A DNA stretch of 57,070 nt from JBAYNW01 sp041678605 (GTDB taxonomy: Bacteria > Cyanobacteriota > Vampirovibrionia > Gastranaerophilales > Gastranaerophilaceae). The DNA lies in the NCBI GenBank assembly GCA_041678605.1, contig JBAYNW010000011.1, positions 1 to 57,070 on the forward strand, written 5' to 3'. Below are positions 16,040-23,573 of this stretch, piece by piece (positions within the stretch are counted from its first letter, which is position 1; every line of letters begins with the position of its first letter). A program made the position numbers and the translations under genes. The notes under the pieces are model-generated. The model worked only from the letters and a program-made list of their open reading frames with translations. It had not been told where the DNA came from and did not search any database.

Positions 16040-16918
16040 TTAATTTTTCTTTGCGGCCGGGTCATATCCAAACAGTGATTTAAAACAGCTTCTTACTGTC
16101 CCTCTAAAAGTTCCTGCTTCTTGTGTTAATGGACTTTCAAAATAATTTGTAGATTTGACGTATTCATCTCTTGTAAATTGTCCGTTTGCTACACTTTTGT
16201 CATTATTTGCATCCATGGCATACAAAAAAGATGAGTATTCCTTTTCATCTACTTTTCCGTCTTTATCCAAATCCATAAATACGTTTGCACGAAGTGACAT
16301 TTCTTGCACTTTACCTTGCATTTCAGGACTAATTGCCCCGTATTTCTTTTCAAATTCAGACTTATCAAACTTTAACTGCTCTTCAGGGCTGATTTTACCA
16401 TCTCCGTCAGTATCATACAATGAAATCTCCCCTTTTGATGCTTCTAATGCTTTTTCTTTATATATTTTACCTGCGTTAGTACCACCATTATTTTTTATAT
16501 CGTTTCTAAATTTATCTCCAACCATGTCAAAAGGATTTACATCGCTGTCATATACAGGATTTCCTTTAGCATCAACGTCAACCATTGAATCTGCACATTT
16601 ATTCATCCAATCACTAAGTGGAGTAGTTGCCTCTTTTTTATCTAAATTTGATTTGCCAATTGAATCAGTAATATTTGTGGATTGGTTGTTAGCTTGAGCC
16701 TGTGAACTGTCTTTGGCCTCTTTATGTATAGAATTTGGAGCATCCGGTAATTTTATAACTTGACCGGCCTTGATTGAGTTGCCCCTTTTTGCTGCTAAAG
16801 TAGGATTTGCAGCAATTATGCTATTTACATAATTAGCGATTTCAGAATTGCCTTTTAAACCTTGTTGACGTGCGATTTTCCATAGATTATCGCCGCTTTG
16901 TACTGTTACTGTGCTCAT
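16040..16918 (-). CDS. LysM and EF-hand protein
   Basis: 292 residues. Residues about 3-55 form a LysM domain (VQSGDNLWKIARQQG ... GNSIKAGQVIKLP), which binds peptidoglycan-like glycans. A Ser/Gln/Asn-rich linker follows. From about residue 160 there are EF-hand loops DTDGDGKISPEE and DLDKDGKVDEKEY and a third, looser one DANNDKSVANGQ, the last followed by FTRDEYV. No signal peptide is visible, so export must be non-classical or the protein is cytoplasmic. GAGAGG lies 8 nt before the ATG. A calcium-responsive cell-wall-associated protein is a reasonable inference. Confidence 0.85.
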   Translation of the reverse strand: MSTVTVQSGDNLWKIARQQGLKGNSEIANYVNSIIAANPTLAAKRGNSIKAGQVIKLPDAPNSIHKEAKDSSQAQANNQSTNITDSIGKSNLDKKEATTPLSDWMNKCADSMVDVDAKGNPVYDSDVNPFDMVGDKFRNDIKNNGGTNAGKIYKEKALEASKGEISLYDTDGDGKISPEEQLKFDKSEFEKKYGAISPEMQGKVQEMSLRANVFMDLDKDGKVDEKEYSSFLYAMDANNDKSVANGQFTRDEYVKSTNYFESPLTQEAGTFRGTVRSCFKSLFGYDPAAKKN

Positions 16919-16987
16919 AATAATATCCTCTCATATTTCGTTGCAGTATATATTATATATATAAAGTTCTTTCTGCAGAAAAAATTG

Positions 16988-17025
16988 CTAATTGTTAAAA
17001 TTTTCATTAAAATCTTAACAATTAG
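16988..17025. other. AT-rich hairpin upstream of the LysM gene
   Basis: CTAATTGTTAAAATTTT and AAAATCTTAACAATTAG form a 17-bp stem with one mismatch around CATT. It sits between the rpsG terminator and the LysM promoter, and could be a backup terminator or an operator. Confidence 0.6.
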
Positions 17026-17029
17026 ACAC

Positions 17030-17067
17030 AAAGGAGCTGTGAAAATCCAGATTTTCACAGCTCCTTT
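17030..17067 (-). terminator. terminator of rpsG
   Basis: AAAGGAGCTGTGAAAATC pairs with its exact complement around a 2-nt loop, 22 nt downstream of the rpsG stop. Confidence 0.85.
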
Positions 17068-17088
17068 GTAAATATATTTATAAAATTT

Positions 17089-17559
17089 TTAATATCTGTA
17101 ATGAGCAAAAGCCTTGTTGGCTTCGGCCATTTTGTGAGTGTCTTCACGCTTTTTGCAAGCTGCACCGGCACCGTTTGAAGCATCAACCAATTCAGTTGTT
17201 AATTTTTCAATAAATGATTTGCCGTGTCTGCTTTTGGCGGCAGCAATTAACCATGAAGATGCTAAAGCCATTCCTCTGTCGGGTTTTACTTCAATAGGGA
17301 CCTGATAAGTTGAACCGCCGATTCTTCTGGCCTTAACTTCCAGCAAAGGAGTTGAATTTGATAACGCCTTTTGGAATATTTCCATTGGTTTTTCGTTGGT
17401 TTTTTCTCCAATTTTTTCCATAGTAGAATAGAAAATCTTTTCGGCGATGGATTTTTTACCCCTACGCATAATTCTGTTAATAAATTTTGATATATCCACA
17501 CTGTTGTAAATCGGATCAGCCGGTGGAATTCTTTTAGCTGGTTTTGAACGTCTTGACAT
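17089..17559 (-). CDS. rpsG: 30S ribosomal protein S7
   Basis: S7 nucleates assembly of the head of the small subunit. It is 156 residues with the conserved MSRRSKPAKR start, INRIMRRGKKSIAEKI, KARRIGGSTYQVP, RGMALASSWLI and the C-terminal KKREDTHKMAEANKAFAHYR. Only a weak purine stretch precedes the ATG. It follows rpsL at an unusually large gap of 328 nt, and the normal next genes fusA and tuf are absent; a LysM protein gene follows instead. Confidence 0.97.
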   Translation of the reverse strand: MSRRSKPAKRIPPADPIYNSVDISKFINRIMRRGKKSIAEKIFYSTMEKIGEKTNEKPMEIFQKALSNSTPLLEVKARRIGGSTYQVPIEVKPDRGMALASSWLIAAAKSRHGKSFIEKLTTELVDASNGAGAACKKREDTHKMAEANKAFAHYRY

Positions 17560-17887
17560 TTTTTTTCTACCATTGCACGAAACCTTTGTGGTTCCGCCCT
17601 TTCCATGTTTTTCTTGTGTTAGTAATAACCTTTTGCCTTTAGGGCTTACCGGATTTATGCACTCGCTATGCTTGCGTTGTACCTCGTTTATCCTTAAACT
17701 ACTCCGCTCGCAACTCTTTTGCTTGATAGCTTTTACCGGTTTAATGTCTTACCGAGTACATCTCGGGACTAATATTGATGGGCTTTAGCCCATCCTACTT
17801 CTAGGACTAATTTGAGTCACGGAGGTTCGGATATAAGTATGTAGGCTTTTTATTGCTATACCTCTATCCCTCCATTTATCTATACAT
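17560..17887. other. 328-nt gap between rpsL and rpsG with a palindrome
   Basis: No gene is supported. A short palindromic element GATGGGCTTTAGCCCATC with flanking CCTACTTC lies at about 17777-17800; its minus-strand form GTAGGATGGGC resembles the REP-type repeats of the RAYT region. The rest has no clear structure. It may contain a separate promoter for rpsG. Confidence 0.5.
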
Positions 17888-18268
17888 CTATTTCTTCGCT
17901 TTCGCTTTTTTGGCACCGTACTTAGAACGGCTTTTTTCTCTGTTTGCAACGCCTGCTGTGTCCAAAGTACCTCTTACTATGTGATATCTGACCCCAGGTA
18001 AGTCTTTAACCCTTCCGCCCCTGATTAAAACAACGGAGTGTTCTTGAAGGTTGTGACCGATACCCGGAATGTATGAAGTTACTTCAAACCCGTTGGTAAG
18101 CCTGACTCTGGCAACTTTTCTCAAAGCCGAGTTAGGTTTTTTCGGTGTTGTTGTGTAAACTCTTGTACAAACCCCGCGTCTTTGAGGACAATCCTGCAAG
18201 GCGGGTGATTTTGTTTTGTCTATTAATTTCTTACGCTCTTTGCGTACTAATTGACTAATAGTCGGCAT
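17888..18268 (-). CDS. rpsL: 30S ribosomal protein S12
   Basis: S12 sits at the decoding centre. The 126-residue sequence has the family landmarks: MPTISQLVRKERK, CPQRRGVCTRVYTTTPKKPNS (streptomycin-site region with Lys), RKVARVRLTNG, IPGIGHNLQEHSVVLIRGGRVKDLPGV and the basic end. GGAGC-type spacing precedes the ATG. It is the first gene of a short rpsL-rpsG unit, upstream of which the plus-strand gene at 18510 diverges. Confidence 0.98.
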   Translation of the reverse strand: MPTISQLVRKERKKLIDKTKSPALQDCPQRRGVCTRVYTTTPKKPNSALRKVARVRLTNGFEVTSYIPGIGHNLQEHSVVLIRGGRVKDLPGVRYHIVRGTLDTAGVANREKSRSKYGAKKAKAKK

Positions 18269-18509
18269 ATTTGCTCCTTTTTCTAAAGTTATTAAGTTAT
18301 TAGGTGATTAAGTGATTAAGTAAAATCACAATCCACCTTCTAGCTAGTTAATTTATATCTAACAACAAGCAAACTTGAATGTCAACAATAAAAACTGTTT
18401 AAACAAGTCAATCGTTAAGTAATTTAACAATTTTATTTAAAACATTAAATTTCTGACAAATTCATTGTAGAATTACATAACTACGTTAAATTAAAATTGG
18501 AGGTTAAAA

Positions 18510-19058
18510 ATGAGATTAGGAATTTTAAAAATATCAGACAGGGCTACTAAAGCACAAAAAGAATTTGCAATCATCAAAGAATTAGCACAAAAGCATATCG
18601 ATGTGCCTCCAAACTTAAAAAATTTAAAAAGTTTAAAAAGATTCGAATCAAAAAGTGGTCGTACAGTTTATTCTTGTGATACATCTTATGGAAAAAAATT
18701 CTATTGGGGTTTTGATGAATTTTCAAACCCTATAAAATCGATAGAAAGAACAAAATCAAAATTTCAAGGTGACATTCTTATCGAAAGCTCTAAAATTAAT
18801 CATAAGAAAAATGTTTTTGAACAGCTTCTTTTGTCAATTAATAAAAGCACCTCCGAAACTTCTATAACTAAGGTAGTTGAAAGATTAATAAAAGGCAAAA
18901 AAGCTGAAATTACTAAACCGGAAGATTTTATAAGTTTTGAAAATACTTTATCTCAAGAATTTAAAACCTTCAAAAATAATGAATTGAAATGGCATGATTC
19001 CATAAGAAGAAAAGACGTTGAAGATGAATTTGGCCATAACATGCCATTTTTAAACTAG
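18510..19058 (+). CDS. hypothetical protein, 182 residues
   Basis: Not recognised. It starts MRLGILKISDRATKAQKEF after a clear GGAGG site 7 nt upstream. It is soluble, Lys/Ser-rich and basic: residues about 45-80 read as beta strands (GRTVYSCDTSYGKKFYWGFDEF) and residues about 110-170 as charged helices. There is no signal peptide or membrane helix. Its stop overlaps the leuD stop tail to tail by nine bases. The slightly higher AT content and lack of recognisable motifs suggest a lineage-specific gene. Confidence 0.75.
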   Translation: MRLGILKISDRATKAQKEFAIIKELAQKHIDVPPNLKNLKSLKRFESKSGRTVYSCDTSYGKKFYWGFDEFSNPIKSIERTKSKFQGDILIESSKINHKKNVFEQLLLSINKSTSETSITKVVERLIKGKKAEITKPEDFISFENTLSQEFKTFKNNELKWHDSIRRKDVEDEFGHNMPFLN

Positions 19059-19544
19059 CTTAAAATCGCCGTATTGCTTAACGTGTTCAATCAAACCGCC
19101 GTCAGCGAGGAGTTTGACCATAACATCCGGCAACGGCACAAATTTTATTTCAATTGATTTTGTTATGTTTTTTACAATTCCGTTTTTAACATCCAACTCA
19201 AGTTCGTCGCCTGCGTCAATTAAATCCGTATCACATTCGATAGCCAAAAGTCCTATATTAATTGCGTTTCTGTAAAAAATTCTGGCAAAAGATTTGGCCA
19301 AAACTGCCTGAACGCCTGCAATCTTAATAATTTGCGGAGCATGTTCACGTGATGACCCCAGCCCGAAATTGTTTCCTGCAACTACAAAATCCCCTTTTTG
19401 CATTGAAGAAGCAAAATTTGCATCGGCATCTTCAAGCACGTGTTTTGCAAATTCTTTTAAATCTGAACGCAGGTGGAATAACCGCCCGGGTGCGATGTGG
19501 TCGGTTGAAATGTTATCACCGAATTTGAATGCTTTTGGACTCAT
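19050..19544 (-). CDS. leuD: 3-isopropylmalate dehydratase/aconitase-type small subunit
   Basis: 164 residues, the short LeuD form found in archaea, Firmicutes and relatives. FGDNISTDHIAPGR, the substrate-recognition block GNNFGLGSSREHAP and the segment SFARIFYRNAINIGLL are all present. It should pair with an FeS-cluster LeuC-like large subunit, not present here. Substrate could be isopropylmalate, or homocitrate/citrate if it serves with the isocitrate dehydrogenase at 9930. The ATG overlaps the HepT stop as ATGA, an odd coupling of a metabolic gene to a toxin gene. Confidence 0.88.
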   Translation of the reverse strand: MSPKAFKFGDNISTDHIAPGRLFHLRSDLKEFAKHVLEDADANFASSMQKGDFVVAGNNFGLGSSREHAPQIIKIAGVQAVLAKSFARIFYRNAINIGLLAIECDTDLIDAGDELELDVKNGIVKNITKSIEIKFVPLPDVMVKLLADGGLIEHVKQYGDFKLV

Positions 19545-19897
19545 CTCTCATCCTTGCTTATTTCCAAGAGCATTTTATTTAGTGATTGCCCCAATCGGGG
19601 TAAATCTTTTTTTGCCGCTCCCCAAAGGGTTGAAACATCAACTCTTTCGTAGGTATGTATAATTATATTTCTCATCCCAACAATATTTTTCCAGGCAATG
19701 TCACAATATTTTTCCTGTAACTCCTTTGGAATTCTATTGGCGGCTTCGCCAAGTATTTCAAATAATCTTTCAACAGCCCTGTACCTGAACATGTCCGCTT
19801 CAAACTCACCAAAAGTTATTCCATCTACGGCTTTTTTTATGTCGGCACATGCCTGCAGCATATCTTCAATAGCATCACTATATACTTTTTTAAACAT
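19541..19897 (-). CDS. hepT: HepT-like toxin (DUF86, HEPN RNase)
   Basis: 118 residues of the HEPN fold. The catalytic RX4HXY motif is intact as RNIIIHTY near residue 90, and RYRAVERLFEILGEAANRIP is the typical family helix. In characterised pairs HepT is an RNase or is AMPylated by MntA. Its start lies within the last codons of mntA (8-nt overlap) and its stop overlaps leuD, giving a tight mntA-hepT-leuD order on the minus strand. Confidence 0.9.
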   Translation of the reverse strand: MFKKVYSDAIEDMLQACADIKKAVDGITFGEFEADMFRYRAVERLFEILGEAANRIPKELQEKYCDIAWKNIVGMRNIIIHTYERVDVSTLWGAAKKDLPRLGQSLNKMLLEISKDER

Positions 19898-20183
19898 AAA
19901 CGACCTCAGACAAGATTTGTTTACCTATTTGCTTTTTTAAAGTCCTTTTCATTACGATATCAACCTTTGTATTAAAAAGTTCCGAAAGCATGTATTGTAA
20001 ACCTCCAAGAGTTAGAATACTTGTTCCATCCTTGTAATCTATCAGGATGTCAATATCACTTTGGGAGGTTTGTTCCCCTCTGACAAAAGAGCCAAAGACG
20101 CCCAATTCGGTGATTTGATAATTTTTTTCCAACTCGGGTTTTAATTTCTTTAATTTTGAAATAATTTTATTAATGTCTTTCAT
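19890..20183 (-). CDS. mntA: MntA-like nucleotidyltransferase antitoxin
   Basis: About 97 residues beginning MKDINKIISKL. The minimal nucleotidyltransferase motif is intact: GVFGSFVRGEQTSQSDIDILI holds GS...DxD, and a third acidic residue is in VDIVMK. MntA antitoxins AMPylate HepT to silence it. I choose the ATG at 20183 over a further upstream non-ATG start at 20204, because a -10-like TACAAT ends only nine bases before it. A near-leaderless mRNA is likely. Confidence 0.88.
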   Translation of the reverse strand: MKDINKIISKLKKLKPELEKNYQITELGVFGSFVRGEQTSQSDIDILIDYKDGTSILTLGGLQYMLSELFNTKVDIVMKRTLKKQIGKQILSEVVYV

Positions 20184-20261
20184 AACGTTGTTATTGTAAC
20201 ACAATTATGACGAAAAATAAACATATTTGTAAATTCATGAAAAAAGAGTATAATAATAAGT

Positions 20262-20882
20262 ATGTTTAACAGAAAATGCAAAATCACATTCATAAGCCAC
20301 GGGGCAACAATATATTCGGAAGAAAACAGACTTTCCGATAATGGAAATTACCCGCCGATAAACGAATCCGGTCAGGAGGAAATCGAAAAAATTTGCGAGT
20401 GGCTTAAAAAACGTGCGGTTAAAACCGACAAAATTTATACCAGCTCAGCCCTCAGAACTATTCAAACTGCTCAAATGATTTCAAAAGTTTTCAAGAAAGA
20501 TTTTGAAATTCTAGACGGACTACATTCGAGAAAAAGAGGGGTATGGAGCGGACTGACATTTGAGCAGATTGAACAAAAGTATCCTCAAATGCTTGAGCAG
20601 CTCCACAAAAACCCTTGTTCTTACTGCCCTGAAGGCGGAGAAACTATTCTTGACCTAAACAAGAGAATTTCAAGAATAATAAAAAGAATTGTGGAAGAAA
20701 ATATCGGGAATAGAATTATTGTCATCACGCACCCCGAAGTAATTCAAGCTGCAATAAGCGGAGCAATAGAACTTCCGCCGCAGCATCAGGCAAAAGTTTA
20801 TATAAAAACAGGAAGTGCAACACAAATAAGCTATTTCTCAAGCTGGGCAAGTTTAATGTACTCGGGCTATGTACCGCTTTAA
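20262..20882 (+). CDS. histidine phosphatase (phosphoglycerate mutase-like) family protein with altered active site
   Basis: 206 residues with the fold of the family: the N-terminal strand ending FISHGAT, YTSSALRTIQTAQMI, LHSRKRGVWSGLTFEQI and VITHPEV. The canonical RHG is SHG, so the phosphate-binding Arg is lost; the acidic partner normally near GxWEG also appears changed (LHSRKRGVWSG), while the second Arg and second His remain. It may be inactive, a binding protein, or use other residues. TATAAT ends seven bases before the ATG with a TTGTAA box 16 nt further up: a predicted leaderless gene. Its end overlaps rsmI tail to tail. Confidence 0.82.
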   Translation: MFNRKCKITFISHGATIYSEENRLSDNGNYPPINESGQEEIEKICEWLKKRAVKTDKIYTSSALRTIQTAQMISKVFKKDFEILDGLHSRKRGVWSGLTFEQIEQKYPQMLEQLHKNPCSYCPEGGETILDLNKRISRIIKRIVEENIGNRIIVITHPEVIQAAISGAIELPPQHQAKVYIKTGSATQISYFSSWASLMYSGYVPL

Positions 20883-21691
20883 ATTATTAATTTATAAACA
20901 TCATTTTTATTTATATTGTAAAGCGTTGCAAGAATTGTTGAAATTTCTTTTGTGCCGAAATTTTTCTGTTTTAACAAATTGATTTTATCTAAAATTTCTG
21001 TTTGTGAAGTTTCAATATCCTCTTGTTTGTAAACCATGGCAACAATTTCCCCCTTTAAAACATTGTTCTTATAATATTCAATAACGTTTTGAACTTCATC
21101 TGCAACAATTTCTTCAAAAACCTTGGTTAGTTCTCTTCCGACGGCAACTTTTGCACTCGGATTGAATTTTTTAACGTATTCTAATGTCTTTAACAAACGG
21201 TTTGGCGACTCGTAAAAAACAATGTTAGCGTGGGCAAATTTTTGCAAAATTGCTAAAATTTGCCCCTCTGTTTTTGGTAAAAATCCCACAAACACGAATT
21301 CTTCCCCGCCTTTTGGCACTTGTGAGAGAAATGTGGTTATAGCACAAGCACCGGGCAGAGCCGTTACATTAAACTCATTTGCCCTCAATTCTTCAATCAA
21401 AACAGCACCGGGGTCACAGATTAAAGGAGTTCCGGCATCTGAAACCAGAGCAACGGTCTTTCCTTCATTTAGCAAATCCAAAAACATTTTAACCCGCTGT
21501 TTTTCGTTAAATTTGTGATAAGAGATTGTTTTTGTTTTTATGTCAAAGTGGTTAAGAAGTTTTTGTGTATTGCGAGAATCTTCGCAGGCTATGACATCGG
21601 CCGATTTTAAAACTTCAATCGCTCTTAACGTAATATCCCTTAGATTTCCGATAGGAGTGGGAACTATATAAAATTGTGCTTCTTTACTCAT
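20879..21691 (-). CDS. rsmI: 16S rRNA (cytidine1402-2'-O)-methyltransferase
   Basis: RsmI 2'-O-methylates C1402 in the decoding centre using SAM. The 270-residue protein has YIVPTPIGNLRDITLRAIEVL, ACEDSRNTQKLL, ALVSDAGTPLICDPGAVLI, PGACAITTFL, FVGFLPKT and the FYESPNRLLKTL block. On its strand, TACTAT ends six bases before the ATG and a TTTACA box lies 16 nt further upstream, so the mRNA is predicted leaderless. It is a single-gene unit. Confidence 0.96.
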   Translation of the reverse strand: MSKEAQFYIVPTPIGNLRDITLRAIEVLKSADVIACEDSRNTQKLLNHFDIKTKTISYHKFNEKQRVKMFLDLLNEGKTVALVSDAGTPLICDPGAVLIEELRANEFNVTALPGACAITTFLSQVPKGGEEFVFVGFLPKTEGQILAILQKFAHANIVFYESPNRLLKTLEYVKKFNPSAKVAVGRELTKVFEEIVADEVQNVIEYYKNNVLKGEIVAMVYKQEDIETSQTEILDKINLLKQKNFGTKEISTILATLYNINKNDVYKLII

Positions 21692-21749
21692 AAATAAATA
21701 GTAGCAAGAAAATAATTATTGTAAAATTTGTGTGTTTAGTTTAAAATTA

Positions 21750-21900
21750 ACACGTCCATGTCTTTGCGAGGGTTTGTAAAAACCCAAAGCAATCCAAAAA
21801 AGTCAAAGATTGAATTGCCTCGTCGAAATTTCGTCTAGCTCTCAAAAATGATACTTAATCGTTTTTTCGGCAGAGTTCGCAATGACTTGAGTGCATAAGA
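21750..21900. repeat. dispersed GCGAGG...GCAATC element upstream of tpiA
   Basis: Contains TCTTTGCGAGGG, AAGCAATCCAAAA, TTGCCTCGTCGAAATTTCG, CTCAAAAATGATACTTAATCG and TTTTTTCGGCAGAG, shared with 8740-8900 and 55937-56063. It separates rsmI from tpiA and contains no gene. Confidence 0.8.
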
Positions 21901-21923
21901 AAAATTAAGAAGGAGATATTAAA

Positions 21924-22712
21924 ATGTCAAGAAAACCGATTATAGCGGGAAACTGGAAAATGAACAAGCTTCAATCAGAGGCTAAAGATTTGTTTTTAGG
22001 AATAGCATATTTTGCAGAAAAATTTACAAAAGAACAATTGCCTACAATTGTTTTGGCACCGACATTTACGTCACTTGCGGCTGTCGAGAGCCAAAGATGT
22101 GCAAAATGCAGACCTCTTGTTTCAATTGCGGCACAAAATTGCCACTGGGAATCCTCAGGTGCTTATACAGGGGAAATTTCAGTCGAAATGATTAAGGATG
22201 CAGGCTGTGAATACGTTATCATCGGCCACTCCGAAAGAAGACAATATTTTTCAGAAACAAACGAAATGATTAACAAAAAAGCGAAAGCTATTCTTTCAGG
22301 CGGATTAATACCTATTATTTGTTGTGGTGAAACTCTTGCTCAAAGAGAGTCAGGAGTTACAGATGCACATATTACAACTCAAATTAAAATCGCATTGGAA
22401 GGATTAACCGAGGAAGAAATTTCAAGGTCAGTTATCGCATATGAGCCAATCTGGGCAATAGGAACAGGCAAAACTTGTGATCCTGAAGAAGCAAACAGAG
22501 TTATCGCTATGATTAGAAACGTCGTAAAAACAGTCAGCACGGCTCATGCCGGCGACTCAATCAGAATTCTTTACGGCGGAAGCGTAAACCCTTCAACTAT
22601 TGAAGAACAAATGTCAAAATCAGACATTGATGGTGCTTTGGTCGGCGGTGCAAGCTTGAAATTTGAAAGTTTTAATGAGATTATTGCAAATACCATGAAA
22701 GTTACTGCGTAA
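21924..22712 (+). CDS. tpiA: triosephosphate isomerase
   Basis: TpiA interconverts dihydroxyacetone phosphate and glyceraldehyde 3-phosphate in glycolysis. The 262-residue sequence carries the active-site Lys in NWKMNK, the His in IIGHSERRQYF, the Glu in AYEPIWAIGTGKT (the mobile loop follows), and the phosphate-binding YGGSVNP and GGASL. AAGGAGAT precedes the ATG, a strong site. Followed closely by the 83-residue gene, probably in one transcript that ends at the 23026 hairpin. Confidence 0.97.
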   Translation: MSRKPIIAGNWKMNKLQSEAKDLFLGIAYFAEKFTKEQLPTIVLAPTFTSLAAVESQRCAKCRPLVSIAAQNCHWESSGAYTGEISVEMIKDAGCEYVIIGHSERRQYFSETNEMINKKAKAILSGGLIPIICCGETLAQRESGVTDAHITTQIKIALEGLTEEEISRSVIAYEPIWAIGTGKTCDPEEANRVIAMIRNVVKTVSTAHAGDSIRILYGGSVNPSTIEEQMSKSDIDGALVGGASLKFESFNEIIANTMKVTA

Positions 22713-22754
22713 AAGTGAAAGGCAAACGGGAAAGAAAAAAGGAGTAAACAAATT

Positions 22755-23006
22755 ATGGCAACACAATTCAGCGGAACACCGCAAATAAAAACAAGAACGG
22801 CACTATTGATTTTCGTCAAAGGTTCGTCAGCACCGGTTGTGCTTTATGTCGAAAATCCTCAGGCTGCTTACGAAGAATTTCAGCAGCTTCTAAAAAATCC
22901 GGGAGCGGGTTTAATTGAAAAAGAAGGTAACGGACCTATTAAGAAATTATCTTTAATATCAAGCCAGATTTCAGCGGTGGCAATTCAAGACGAACAGTAC
23001 GTGTAA
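22755..23006 (+). CDS. hypothetical protein, 83 residues, downstream of tpiA
   Basis: Not recognised. The sequence MATQFSGTPQIKTRTALLIFVKG...PVVLYVENPQAAYEEFQQLLKN...SAVAIQDEQYV looks like a small alpha/beta domain with an early strand, a helix and a C-terminal strand. It has no signal peptide. AAGGAG lies about 11 nt before the ATG. The 42-nt gap from tpiA and the shared terminator suggest co-transcription. A small regulatory or binding domain is possible; function unknown. Confidence 0.75.
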   Translation: MATQFSGTPQIKTRTALLIFVKGSSAPVVLYVENPQAAYEEFQQLLKNPGAGLIEKEGNGPIKKLSLISSQISAVAIQDEQYV

Positions 23007-23025
23007 AATAATTTAACAATAATGT

Positions 23026-23056
23026 GCGTAACAACTATTTTTGTGTTACGCTTTTT
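23026..23056 (+). terminator. terminator of the tpiA unit
   Basis: GCGTAACA pairs with TGTTACGC around a 10-nt loop, followed by five T. Confidence 0.85.
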
Positions 23057-23159
23057 ACAGTGAGCGGTGAGCAGTAAATTGAAATATTCTAGTCATCCGG
23101 TCACTTAACCACTGAGATAAAAGATAAACAAGATAAAAACGAAAGGTGTAAAAAGAACA

Positions 23160-23489
23160 ATGGCAGTACCAAAGAAAAGAACGGGACATTCGGCACAGGG
23201 GCATAGACGCTCAAACTGGAAAGCAACAAAACCGGAAGTTACAAAATGTGCAAAATGCGGCGAAGTAGTACTAACTCACACAGTATGCACAGCTTGCGGA
23301 TATTATAAAGGTAAAGCGGTAAGCATTAAATCGCCTGATTATGTTGAAACAGCGATTGAAACTAAAAAACCGGCCAAAAAAGCAGCAGCGAAAACAAAAG
23401 CTAAAAAAGCTGAAACTAAAGTTGAAGAAGCTAAGGTTGAAGAAGTTGTAGAAGCTGAAGCTGTAGAAGAAGTTAAAACAGAAGAATAA
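23160..23489 (+). CDS. rpmF: 50S ribosomal protein L32 with long acidic/basic tail
   Basis: The first 60 residues are L32: MAVPKKRTGHSAQGHRRSNW, then the zinc-ribbon cysteine pairs CAKC and CTAC, then GYYKGK. Standard L32 is 55-65 residues; here a 45-residue tail follows, first Ala/Lys-rich (KKPAKKAAAKTKAKKAE) and then Glu/Val-rich (VEEAKVEEVVE...). The tail is low complexity and probably disordered. rpmF-plsX is a common bacterial pairing, and this gene opens the fatty-acid block. Confidence 0.93.
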   Translation: MAVPKKRTGHSAQGHRRSNWKATKPEVTKCAKCGEVVLTHTVCTACGYYKGKAVSIKSPDYVETAIETKKPAKKAAAKTKAKKAETKVEEAKVEEVVEAEAVEEVKTEE

Positions 23490-23573
23490 AAAGAGAGAGG
23501 GGAGAAGAGGGTATTTTGTGAAGCAAAAATTTCAACTCTTCGACCATTCAACCTTTCAACCAAAGAGGAATTT

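Noticed and set aside
17573..17788. 71-codon frame between rpsL and rpsG
   Set aside because: No ribosome binding site and it runs through a palindromic repeat.
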